From: Saccharospirillum sp040881935
GTDB lineage: Bacteria; Pseudomonadota; Gammaproteobacteria; Pseudomonadales; Natronospirillaceae
Assembly: GCF_040881935.1 (NCBI RefSeq)
Contig: NZ_JBBECH010000082.1
Span: forward strand, 1-64,000
DNA: 64,000 bases
Reading direction: 5' to 3'
How positions within the stretch are numbered: position 1 is the stretch's first letter; every line of letters starts with the position of its first letter. Position numbers and translations under genes: made by a program. Below are positions 1 to 7,201 of the stretch, piece after piece. Below the pieces are notes generated by a model. The model made no database searches. It was given only the letters and a program-made list of their open reading frames with translations, and had not been told where the DNA came from.

Positions 1-2
1 GT

Positions 3-79
3 GGAGCGGTAGTTCAGTTGGTTAGAATACCGGCCTGTCACGCCGGGGGTCGCGAGTTCGAGTCTCGTCCGTTCCGCCA
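3..79 (+). tRNA. tRNA-Asp (anticodon GTC)
   Basis: This is a complete 77-base cloverleaf that begins GGAGCGG and ends with an encoded CCA. The acceptor stem GGAGCGG pairs with CCGTTCC, and the anticodon loop reads CTGTCAC. It is the first of three nearly identical tRNA-Asp genes in a tandem array. It differs from the copy at 326 only by compensating changes in the T arm (GCGAGTTCGAGTCTCGT against GCGGGTTCGAGTCCCGT). Confidence 0.97.
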
Positions 80-110
80 TTACTTGTTTCGAGAAGTGTA
101 TTTTTAAAAT

Positions 111-190
111 GCCGGGAGGCTTTGTATCCAGTTTTATTTGGGTGTGTAGCTTTTATGCCCGAAGGGTGCAGCTGGGTCACGAAGTGACTT
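111..190 (+). pseudogene. Truncated tRNA-Val copy
   Basis: The leader GCCGGGAGGC...TTTTAT that precedes the intact tRNA-Val genes recurs here. It is followed by the first 11 bases of tRNA-Val (GGGTGTGTAGC, 140-150). The sequence then departs from the gene (TTTTATGCCCGAAGGGTGC) and no anticodon arm, T arm or 3' acceptor strand follows. It cannot fold as a tRNA. It is a byproduct of the array's duplication and deletion history. Confidence 0.7.
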
Positions 191-242
191 GGACTAACCT
201 GATTGAGTGGTGGGCCGGGAGGCATTGTATCCGGTTTTATCT

Positions 243-318
243 GGGTGTGTAGCTCAGCTGGGAGAGCATCGCCCTTACAAGGCGAGGGTCAGCGGTTCGA
301 TCCCGTTCACACCCACCA
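243..318 (+). tRNA. tRNA-Val (anticodon TAC)
   Basis: This is a complete 76-base cloverleaf from GGGTGTG to an encoded CCA. The anticodon loop reads CTTACAA, giving anticodon TAC for GTN valine codons. It lies 7 bases before the next tRNA-Asp and is probably transcribed with it. Confidence 0.97.
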
Positions 319-325
319 ATACCGT

Positions 326-402
326 GGAGCGGTAGTTCAGTTGGTTAGAATACCGGCCTGTCACGCCGGGGGTCGCGGGTTCGAGTCCCGTCCGTTCCGC
401 CA
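326..402 (+). tRNA. tRNA-Asp (anticodon GTC)
   Basis: This is the second full tRNA-Asp copy, 77 bases with an encoded CCA. Its T stem carries G-C pairs where the first and third copies carry A-T pairs, a neutral compensated change. Confidence 0.97.
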
Positions 403-432
403 TTTCCTTACCAGGAAAGCATTGTTTTTATA

Positions 433-515
433 GCCGGGAGGCTTTGTATCCATGTTTATCTGGGTGTGTAGCTTTTAGGCCCGAAGGGTGCAGCTGGGGC
501 ACGAAGTGCCATAGG
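433..515 (+). pseudogene. Truncated tRNA-Val copy, second array unit
   Basis: This repeats the truncated structure at 111-190. The spacer motif at 433 is followed by GGGTGTGTAGC (462-472), then by non-tRNA sequence with the same CCGAAGGGTGCAGCTGGG signature. A second copy with the same truncation shows that the broken gene existed before the 321 bp unit was duplicated. Confidence 0.7.
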
Positions 516-563
516 CTCACCAACTAATGTTGTGGCCGGGAGGCATTGTATCCGGTTTTATCT

Positions 564-639
564 GGGTGTGTAGCTCAGCTGGGAGAGCATCGCCCTTACA
601 AGGCGAGGGTCAGCGGTTCGATCCCGTTCACACCCACCA
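564..639 (+). tRNA. tRNA-Val (anticodon TAC)
   Basis: This copy is identical in sequence to the tRNA-Val at 243-318, with anticodon loop CTTACAA and an encoded CCA. It is the second unit of the tandem array. Confidence 0.97.
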
Positions 640-646
640 ATACCGT

Positions 647-723
647 GGAGCGGTAGTTCAGTTGGTTAGAATACCGGCCTGTCACGCCGGGGGTCGCGAG
701 TTCGAGTCTCGTCCGTTCCGCCA
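647..723 (+). tRNA. tRNA-Asp (anticodon GTC)
   Basis: This is the third complete tRNA-Asp, identical to the copy at 3-79 and the last intact RNA gene of the array. No strong hairpin plus T-run follows it directly. The downstream sequence is decayed tRNA-like material. Confidence 0.97.
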
Positions 724-738
724 TTAAATTCCAAAGGT

Positions 739-874
739 AAGACTCTGGTCTCTAGCTGGAGCACTGCCCGGTCGCGTCTCGTCTGTTCCTCTATTTATTT
801 CCCCCATTTTAAGCTAAGACTCTGGTTGCGAGCTGCAATGCCAGCCCTGTCACATCACGTCCATTCCGCCTATC
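739..874 (+). pseudogene. Two decayed tRNA-Asp relics
   Basis: The first relic ends GTCGCGTCTCGTCTGTTCC near 790, which matches the 3' half of tRNA-Asp after an 8-base loss in the T loop. The second carries CCTGTCAC followed by a shortened tail ending CGTCCATTCCGCC near 870, matching the anticodon loop and 3' acceptor of tRNA-Asp. Both share an AAGACTCTGGT start. Neither can form a cloverleaf. Apart from these relics I see nothing in the 291 bases between the last tRNA and fadH. Confidence 0.5.
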
Positions 875-1014
875 TTCGTTAATAATTCTAGTGTCTTTTT
901 GCGCTTTCAGTTCGGCACTGCCTCTGCTGGATCAATCCTGCTTGACTCATCGTAATGGCTATGGTGCTATAACTCGATTAAAACGATCGTTTGAAACGGA
1001 TGATAGGTTTCGCC

Positions 1015-3033
1015 ATGACTCAGACATACCCCGCGCTGTTCACGCCTTTGGATGTAGGCCCGTTTACGCTCAAAAATCGGTTCCTGATGGGATCGATGCA
1101 CACCGGTTTGGAAGAGGCGAAGCAGGGCTTTGAACGCATGGCGGCGTTTTATGCCGAGCGCGCCCGTGGTGGTGTGGCACTGATTGTAACCGGTGGCATC
1201 GCGCCCAACGATGAAGGGGTAACCTACCCGGGCGCGGCCAAGCTGACCAGTGAAGATGAAGTAGCATCGCACCGACAGATTACCCGTGCCGTGCAGGAGG
1301 AGGGCGGCCGCATTTGTCTGCAAATTCTGCACACCGGTCGTTATGCCTATGTTCCGACTAACGTATCTGCCTCACCTTTGCAGGCCCCAATCAATCCGTT
1401 CAAACCGCGTGAGCTGACACCTGAAGACATTGAACAAACCATTGCTGACTTCGCCCGTTGTGCCCGCCTGGCGCAGCAGGCTGGCTACGATGGAGTCGAG
1501 GTCATGGGGTCTGAGGGTTACCTGATCAATCAGTTTACTGCGCCGCGCACCAATCATCGTGACGATGAGTGGGGTGGCGATATAGAGCACCGAATCACCC
1601 TGGCTGAACGCATCGTCCAGACTGTGCGGGACGAATGCGGTGACGATTTCCTGATAATTTACCGGCTGTCGATGATCGATCTGGTTGAAGACGGCAACAC
1701 CTGGGATGAGATTGTTCTCCAGGCCAAACGACTGCAAGCGGTGGGTGTTAACCTGCTCAACACCGGCATCGGCTGGCATGAAGCCCGGGTGCCCACCATT
1801 GTAACCTCTGTACCACGGGCCGCCTTCGCACGGGTGACGCAGCGCATTCGCGAAGAAGTTAGCATTCCCGTAGTAGCCTGCAACCGAATTAATACGCCTG
1901 ACGTTGCCGAGACCATCGTTGCCTCTGGCCAGGCCGATATGGTCTCCATGGCTCGTCCGTTTCTGGCAGACTCGGAGTTTGTTAACAAGGCAGAGCAGGG
2001 TGATGCCGAGGCGATCAACACCTGTATTGCCTGTAACCAGGCCTGTCTTGATCATATTTTTGAGATGAAACTGACCTCCTGCCTGGTAAATCCACGAGCC
2101 TGTCGTGAGACCGAGTTGAATTACCGGCCGGTCACCCAGGTTCGTCGGGTTGCCGTTGTCGGCGCGGGCCCGGGTGGTCTGGCGACGGCGACGGTCGCTG
2201 CACAAAGGGGCCATCAAGTCACCCTGTTTGATGAACATGACGACATCGGCGGGCAGTTTAACCTTGCGAAACGGATTCCCGGAAAAGAAGAGTTCTATGA
2301 AACCTTGCGCTATTTCCGGGTCCAGCTGGAGCGCAATCAGGTGGTACTTAAACTGGGTAAGCGGGTCACCGAGGCCGACCTGACTGATTTCGACGACGTC
2401 GTGATCGCCACCGGGATCGTACCGCGTACGCCGGACATTGCCGGTATCGATCACCCCATGGTGGTGTCCTATACCGATCTGGTCAGCGGGGCAGTAGCTC
2501 CAGGGAAGCGTGTTGCTGTGGTGGGCGCCGGTGGTATTGGTTTTGACGTCAGTGAGGTTTTGATACACGGCAGTCAGTCACCGAGCTTGAATATTGATGC
2601 GTTTGCTCGCGAATGGGGTGTTGATCTCACCGTGTCAGGTCGCGGCGGCCTGGTGGCTGCACAACCGGAGCCCAGCCCAAGAGAAGTCTGGTTGCTGCAG
2701 CGCAAAGCCAGCAAGATGGGCAAGAACCTGGGCAAGACAACAGGCTGGGTTCATCGGGCAACGCTGAAGGCAAAAGGGGTTCATTTTGTTACCGGTGTTG
2801 ATTATCAGCGCATCGATGACGAAGGAATGCATCTTTTGGTTGATGGCGAATATCAGTGTTTGCCGGTGGATCAGGTGGTTATTTGTGCCGGTCAGGAGTC
2901 GCGTCTGGATCTGTTCGACGCACTCACACAGCGCGGCATCGAGGCTCATCGGGTCGGGGGCGCAATGCAGGCCGGTGAGCTCGACGCCAAGCGGGCTATC
3001 CGGCAAGGGTCGGAGCTGGCGGCTTCGCTTTAA
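1015..3033 (+). CDS. fadH: NADPH-dependent 2,4-dienoyl-CoA reductase
   Basis: The 672-residue protein reduces 2,4-dienoyl-CoA with NADPH so that polyunsaturated fatty acids can enter beta-oxidation in the cytoplasm. The N-terminal half is an old-yellow-enzyme barrel (LKNRFLMGSMHTGLEE). It includes the GYDGVEVMGSEGYL segment with the expected catalytic Tyr and GIGWHEARVPT with the active-site His. A cysteine cluster (CIACNQACLD, then SCLVNPRAC) binds the 4Fe-4S cluster. The C-terminal half has two dinucleotide folds (VVGAGPGGLATA and VVGAGGIGFDVS). The length equals that of E. coli FadH. I chose ATG 1015 because MTQTYPALF aligns with the family start. An in-frame TTG lies at 991 and an ATG at 1000 is out of frame. 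Confidence 0.96.
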   Translation: MTQTYPALFTPLDVGPFTLKNRFLMGSMHTGLEEAKQGFERMAAFYAERARGGVALIVTGGIAPNDEGVTYPGAAKLTSEDEVASHRQITRAVQEEGGRICLQILHTGRYAYVPTNVSASPLQAPINPFKPRELTPEDIEQTIADFARCARLAQQAGYDGVEVMGSEGYLINQFTAPRTNHRDDEWGGDIEHRITLAERIVQTVRDECGDDFLIIYRLSMIDLVEDGNTWDEIVLQAKRLQAVGVNLLNTGIGWHEARVPTIVTSVPRAAFARVTQRIREEVSIPVVACNRINTPDVAETIVASGQADMVSMARPFLADSEFVNKAEQGDAEAINTCIACNQACLDHIFEMKLTSCLVNPRACRETELNYRPVTQVRRVAVVGAGPGGLATATVAAQRGHQVTLFDEHDDIGGQFNLAKRIPGKEEFYETLRYFRVQLERNQVVLKLGKRVTEADLTDFDDVVIATGIVPRTPDIAGIDHPMVVSYTDLVSGAVAPGKRVAVVGAGGIGFDVSEVLIHGSQSPSLNIDAFAREWGVDLTVSGRGGLVAAQPEPSPREVWLLQRKASKMGKNLGKTTGWVHRATLKAKGVHFVTGVDYQRIDDEGMHLLVDGEYQCLPVDQVVICAGQESRLDLFDALTQRGIEAHRVGGAMQAGELDAKRAIRQGSELAASL

Positions 3034-3289
3034 TATAATCCATATGGGCGTGAACCTTCTTCCAGTGTTTCACGTCTATCCCGGCTAACATACGCCTCCG
3101 AGAACCCCGTCGAATCGACATTTCTTCCACAACACCGGTCACACTCTAACGATTTGCCTTCTCCTGAGCCATCCATTTGACGATCAGGTCACACTTATAG
3201 TGACGGTCAGGGCGTAGACTTGTGCGCCTGGGGTCACTCTTTGAAATCAAGTATGCTTGGCAGGGTGCTACTCTGAGTCTCAGTGCAGG

Positions 3290-3314
3290 CCCGCCCGGGA
3301 GGCGGGGTCTTTTG
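3290..3314 (+). terminator. Possible intrinsic terminator
   Basis: A GC-rich hairpin (CCCGCC-CGGGA-GGCGGG, 3290-3306) is followed by GTCTTTT. It lies in the 350 bp gap between fadH and the next gene. The T-run is short, so this is tentative. I see no coding region or RNA gene in the rest of the gap (3034-3383). Confidence 0.4.
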
Positions 3315-3383
3315 ATGGCGGCCGAACTAACATTCGAGCTGCGTTTGGATGGTGTGGGGTTGGATATTGGATAGAGGTAAGGT

Positions 3384-4802
3384 ATGGCATATCGCAACAG
3401 CAAAGAACTGATCGAAGCGGTCTTTTTCTTTGGGCGCAAAGGCATCACCAAAGAAATGCGTTACACCGAGTTCGAGGCCGTGCTGGATGGTGTCGTCGGT
3501 ATGACCGGTTTGTCGTCGCGCGAGGTTCAGGCTGCCTATCTTAAAATCACCCCAAATCTCGAAGTGCACAGCGTTGTTTTGTTTTTAATTGAATTCGATG
3601 ATCGTGGTTTTGCCGACCAGGACTGGAATATTCCTCTGCGTCATCTGGCCGATACCGCAGGGTCAGGGCCAAACCTCGGCCAGGGTCCGATTCGTTTGGC
3701 TTGCAGAAGCCAGTGCTCGGTTTCCTGGCATCAGCGCGAGCTCTGGGAACCGAAGATTCGCGATGGCCTGAACCATTTTCAGCTGATTCACGAGTCGGTA
3801 AAGCGCAATAAACTCGGGATCATTACCGAAGAACAGCAGGCGCCGCCCACTGCCAGGGTGCCGGTTGACCCACCTACCATTAGCGAACAGGTGGACGATG
3901 TCGGCGACTTTGACAATCTGCCGATCATTTCCAATCAGGTGGAATCCCGGGCATTAACCGGTTACAGCGAAGCCGATCTGAAAGCGGAACTGGCCAAACA
4001 GGCCCGCGACTACCAGGAAAAGCTGGCTTTGCTGACGCGGCGCCAAAAACAGAGAATCCATGGTCTGGAAGAACAGCACAAGGAAGAGGTTGAACAGGTC
4101 AAGCGGGCCATGCGCAATGAAGCACAGACCTACCGCAATCGCATTCAGGAGCTGGAGCAGCAGACTAATCAGTCCAGCGTACTGGGCGATAAACTCCAGA
4201 GCAGTTTCCGTAAACTGGAACGGGATAATCTGGTGCTACAGGAGCAGTTCGACACCTTGAGAGAACGGCATGATGAGCTGAAAGTCGAACACCTGGCTGC
4301 GTTGCATTCACAGCAGTCTTCGACTGCAAATGAGCAAGGCAAGGTCGTCGCGCTGAAAGAATCACTGACTGAACAGAATTTCGAGATTGATGAACAGAAA
4401 GAGGCGCTGCGCAAGGCTGAAGCCAGAATTCAGGCGCTGACCGAACAGGTCAGTGAGTTCGAGCAAAGCGAAGACATCAACGACGATCTGCTCGACCGTC
4501 TGGATGGTCTGGATCTGGTCTTTGTAGCCTACCACCCAGGGGCGGGCCACATCAGCATGCCGTCCCGGCAACTGGCTGATTACCTGGAACGGCCTATGGA
4601 GTTTGCCGCTCAGAAGTGCGGTGTGACACTGGAGCAGTACAAGGCCTGGCTGATTCATTATGACAACCCGGAATGTAACGAATGCGGTGTGCCTGTGAAG
4701 CGGGTTGATCAACCCAGTGACTTCGGACCGGGCACCCATAACTTCTGTTCCCGCCATCGGGTGGTGTCCGGTAACGTGACGGCGTTGCGTAAATCCAGTT
4801 GA
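3384..4802 (+). CDS. Unrecognised coiled-coil protein with C-terminal cysteine motif
   Basis: I do not recognise the function of this 472-residue protein. The N-terminal third (about 1-150) looks globular, with MAYRNSKELIEAVFFFGRKG and a conserved-looking WNIPLRHLADTAGSGPN segment. Residues about 190-350 are long Glu/Gln/Lys/Arg-rich heptads typical of a coiled coil. The C terminus (about 390-472) is globular again and carries CNECG and later FCSRHR, which could bind zinc. There is no signal peptide or membrane span, so it is probably cytoplasmic. Base and codon use resemble the neighbours. It may belong to the conserved gammaproteobacterial proteins loosely labelled partitioning-like, but I cannot support that. 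Confidence 0.8.
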   Translation: MAYRNSKELIEAVFFFGRKGITKEMRYTEFEAVLDGVVGMTGLSSREVQAAYLKITPNLEVHSVVLFLIEFDDRGFADQDWNIPLRHLADTAGSGPNLGQGPIRLACRSQCSVSWHQRELWEPKIRDGLNHFQLIHESVKRNKLGIITEEQQAPPTARVPVDPPTISEQVDDVGDFDNLPIISNQVESRALTGYSEADLKAELAKQARDYQEKLALLTRRQKQRIHGLEEQHKEEVEQVKRAMRNEAQTYRNRIQELEQQTNQSSVLGDKLQSSFRKLERDNLVLQEQFDTLRERHDELKVEHLAALHSQQSSTANEQGKVVALKESLTEQNFEIDEQKEALRKAEARIQALTEQVSEFEQSEDINDDLLDRLDGLDLVFVAYHPGAGHISMPSRQLADYLERPMEFAAQKCGVTLEQYKAWLIHYDNPECNECGVPVKRVDQPSDFGPGTHNFCSRHRVVSGNVTALRKSS

Positions 4803-5017
4803 GCCAACTTTCCGACTCTGAAAACAGTACCTTGCTCGACGATAAACGTCTGCCAAAGGCCCCGGGCAATTGCAGGTCGACCGAATCCCCTGGTCGACTT
4901 CGCCGCAGGTGTTCAACATTCGTGGCGACCGTTTGCACACCGGTGGCCTACAGGGACGGCGCAGCTTGACAGTGCTGTGATACACTGCGCGTTTTTGGAC
5001 AGCAGGTAACGGGCTCG

Positions 5018-5890
5018 ATGGCTAAAATCAACTGGTTTCCGGGGCATATGAACAAGGCCCGGCGACAAATCAAAGAAATCATGCCCGCCATCGATGTGGT
5101 CATCGAAGTGTTGGACGCTCGCTTGCCAAAATCGAGCATGAACCCGGTGATCGCCAAGGCACGCGGTGATAAACCCGTGGTACGCCTGCTCAGCAAGGAC
5201 GACCTGGCCGACCCGGACGTGACCGAGGCCTGGCGCCGCTACTACAGTGATGACGTCAACATGACCGTCCTGCCCATTGTAATGACCGATCGTCGTCAGC
5301 TCGCCCGAATTCCCGACCTGTGCCGCAAGCTGGCGCCTTACCGTGGCGGTATTGGCAAACCGGTGCGCGCGGTGGTGGTCGGCATTCCCAATGTCGGTAA
5401 ATCGACCCTGATCAACGGCCTGGTAGGGCGTCGCATCGCCAAAGTCGGTGATGAACCAGCGGTAACCCGCCGTCAGCAGCGCATTCAGATCGCCGATGAT
5501 TTCACCCTGATGGATACCCCGGGGATCATGTGGCCGTCACCGGACTCCGAGGTCGGCGGCTATCGTCTGGCAGCCTCCGGGGCGATTCGTGACACTGCGG
5601 TTGAATATGAAGACATCGCCCTGTTCGCGGTCGATTACCTGATGCAACGCTATCCCGAACGGCTGATCGAACGATACAAGTTAGAGAGCATCCCTGATGG
5701 TGCCATGGATTGCATGGAAGCCATCGCCCGCAAACGAGCCTGCATCAAAGGCCGCGAAGTCGACTGGCATAAAGTCAGCGAGATTATTCTGAAAGAAATG
5801 CGCAGTGGTGTGCTCGGACGCATCAGCCTGGAAGAGCCCGACCGGGAAGTGCCTTACCGTGAGCTGGATGTGGACCCGCACGCGATTTGA
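5018..5890 (+). CDS. rbgA: Ribosome biogenesis GTPase YlqF/RbgA
   Basis: The 290-residue protein is a circularly permuted GTPase of the YlqF/RbgA family, which acts late in 50S subunit assembly. The permuted motif order is visible. The G4-like motif SKDD (59-62, SKxD instead of NKxD) comes first. The P-loop GIPNVGKST (122-130) and the G3 motif DTPG (166-169) follow. The family N terminus INWFPGHMNKARRQI is well conserved. The C-terminal ~100 residues match the RNA-binding helical tail. A sequence resembling an extended -10 (TGATACACT) lies about 40 bases upstream. Confidence 0.93.
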   Translation: MAKINWFPGHMNKARRQIKEIMPAIDVVIEVLDARLPKSSMNPVIAKARGDKPVVRLLSKDDLADPDVTEAWRRYYSDDVNMTVLPIVMTDRRQLARIPDLCRKLAPYRGGIGKPVRAVVVGIPNVGKSTLINGLVGRRIAKVGDEPAVTRRQQRIQIADDFTLMDTPGIMWPSPDSEVGGYRLAASGAIRDTAVEYEDIALFAVDYLMQRYPERLIERYKLESIPDGAMDCMEAIARKRACIKGREVDWHKVSEIILKEMRSGVLGRISLEEPDREVPYRELDVDPHAI

Positions 5891-5896
5891 ACCCTT

Positions 5897-6166
5897 TGGT
5901 TCATTCAGGTTTTGGTGTTCAGTTTCATTGTATTGCCTGGAGTGCGTGACAGGTACCGGGTTTGCCGCTCCGGGGTCGGCGTAAACCCGTCCATGGGGCC
6001 TAGACCGCATAATATGAATCCCATCCATGGGATTCACCCTTCGGGCTCGCTGCGCTCATGCTAAAACGCTCCTGGCGTTTTAGTCCCTGCTGCGGACTTC
6101 CCCGGATCGGCATACCCGACACCTGTCACTCAGTTTGGTAACGAACACCAAAACCTGAATGAACCA
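5897..6166. repeat. Compound palindromic element, copy 1
   Basis: This 270-base nested palindrome lies between the convergent genes rbgA and the deacetylase gene. Perfect 24-base outer arms (5897-5920 and 6143-6166) enclose a second imperfect 30-base arm pair that starts GTGACAGGT and meets at CCGGGG/CCCCGG. Inside is the conserved core (GTCGGCGT, then CCATGGGGCCTAGACCGCA). The loop carries about 70 extra bases with two further hairpins, AATCCC/GGGATT and CTAAAACGC/GCGTTTTAG. Other copies lie at 44204, 52954 and 61207. In this position it could act as a two-way terminator. Confidence 0.85.
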
Positions 6167-6167
6167 G

Positions 6168-7106
6168 TCAGTCTCTTGCGCCTAGGCCCATCATCGCCCG
6201 GATATGCTGCTCCGCTGAAGCAGCCAGGGCTTTGAGGTGATAGCCACCTTCCAACATTGATACGACACGGCCCGAGCAGAGCTGTTCGGCCTGGTCCATG
6301 ATCACCCGGGTAATCCAGTAGTAATCTTCAGTCTGCCAGTTCAGCTGACCCATGGGGTCAAGCGTATGGGCATCGAACCCGGCTGAAATAAAGATCATCT
6401 CGGGTTTGTGAGCCAGGAGTGCGGGCTTCCAGCGTGACTCCCAGTCTTCTTTTACATCATCGATGGTGGCGAAGGCGACCTGAGGCGTCAGAATTATGTG
6501 TGGGTGTTCACTTTCCCAGTGGGTATTGGGGTAGAAGGGGTGTTGAAAGCTGCTGCACACCAGCACATCGGGTTCGTCGGCAAAGGCTTCGATGGTACCG
6601 TTGCACTGATGCACATCGAAATCGATAATGGCTACGCGCTTCAGACCGTGGTGCTGGCGCGCATGTTGCGCTGCGACAGCAATGTTATTGAAAAAGCAGA
6701 ACCCCATGGTGGCGGCGGGTTCTGCATGGTGACCGGGTGGGCGCACGGCACAGAAGGCTCTCTGGTATCGCCCGGCCATGATGTCATCGACGGCCTGAAT
6801 ACCGGCACCGGCTGCGCGGTAGCTGGCTTCCCAGGTATAGGGGCCCATCAGTGTATCCGGGTCGGCCTGAATCAGACCGTGTGACGGGCTGATCCGGTCC
6901 AGTTGTTCGACGTAGATCGGGTGATGTACCCGCAGCACGGCCTCTTTGCTCGCCAGAGGGGCTTCCCGTTGGATTAACTGTTGGTTTAATCCACTCGCTT
7001 CCAGTTGATTGAGGATGGCGTCCAGGCGCTGGGGTGACTCGGGGTGGTCGTTTCCCATATCGTGCAGGTGGTAAACCGCGTGATGGAGTAAGGCTGTTGG
7101 AATCAT
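6168..7106 (-). CDS. Histone deacetylase family protein (class II-like)
   Basis: This is a 312-residue zinc-dependent deacetylase of the arginase/deacetylase fold. Visible motifs are RPPGHHAE (122-129, with the tandem His pair), DFDVHQCNGT (162-171, supplying the Asp and His zinc ligands) and SAGFDAH (241-247, with the third ligand). Members of this family remove acetyl groups from lysines, acetylpolyamines or other acetylated amines, so the substrate is not certain. It is transcribed divergently from the PatZ-type acetyltransferase gene, only 95 bases away. I infer that the two may set opposite sides of protein lysine acetylation. Confidence 0.9.
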   Translation of the reverse strand: MIPTALLHHAVYHLHDMGNDHPESPQRLDAILNQLEASGLNQQLIQREAPLASKEAVLRVHHPIYVEQLDRISPSHGLIQADPDTLMGPYTWEASYRAAGAGIQAVDDIMAGRYQRAFCAVRPPGHHAEPAATMGFCFFNNIAVAAQHARQHHGLKRVAIIDFDVHQCNGTIEAFADEPDVLVCSSFQHPFYPNTHWESEHPHIILTPQVAFATIDDVKEDWESRWKPALLAHKPEMIFISAGFDAHTLDPMGQLNWQTEDYYWITRVIMDQAEQLCSGRVVSMLEGGYHLKALAASAEQHIRAMMGLGARD

Positions 7107-7201
7107 CAGGCATCACCGTTGAAAGGCAAGGCAGTATACGACTACATTAGGCGAGGGGCCACCGTGTACCCCGCCCAAACCCCTTCTACTTTGGTGGTAG
7201 C

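Larger units (their letters stand above)
3..723 (+). repeat. Tandem duplication of a tRNA-Asp/tRNA-Val unit of about 321 bp
   Basis: Equivalent positions recur at a fixed spacing: tRNA-Val at 243 and 564, tRNA-Asp at 326 and 647, and the spacer motif GCCGGGAGGC at 111 and 433 and again at 214 and 535. Each unit holds a truncated tRNA-Val copy, an intact tRNA-Val and an intact tRNA-Asp. The high identity suggests a recent duplication or ongoing homogenisation by recombination. The array starts at the window edge, so more units may lie upstream. Confidence 0.9.

Noticed and set aside
203..727. Two similar short frames over the tRNA array
   Set aside because: They translate tRNA-Val and tRNA-Asp sequence and exist only because the array is duplicated.
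1372..2568. 398-codon minus-strand frame opposite fadH
   Set aside because: It is fully covered by the well-supported fadH gene and shows no domain or ribosome site.
5897..6166. Palindromic element as an integron attC site
   Set aside because: attC sites also keep structure while arm sequence varies. However, the RYYYAAC/GTTRRRY ends, a cassette array and an integrase are all missing.
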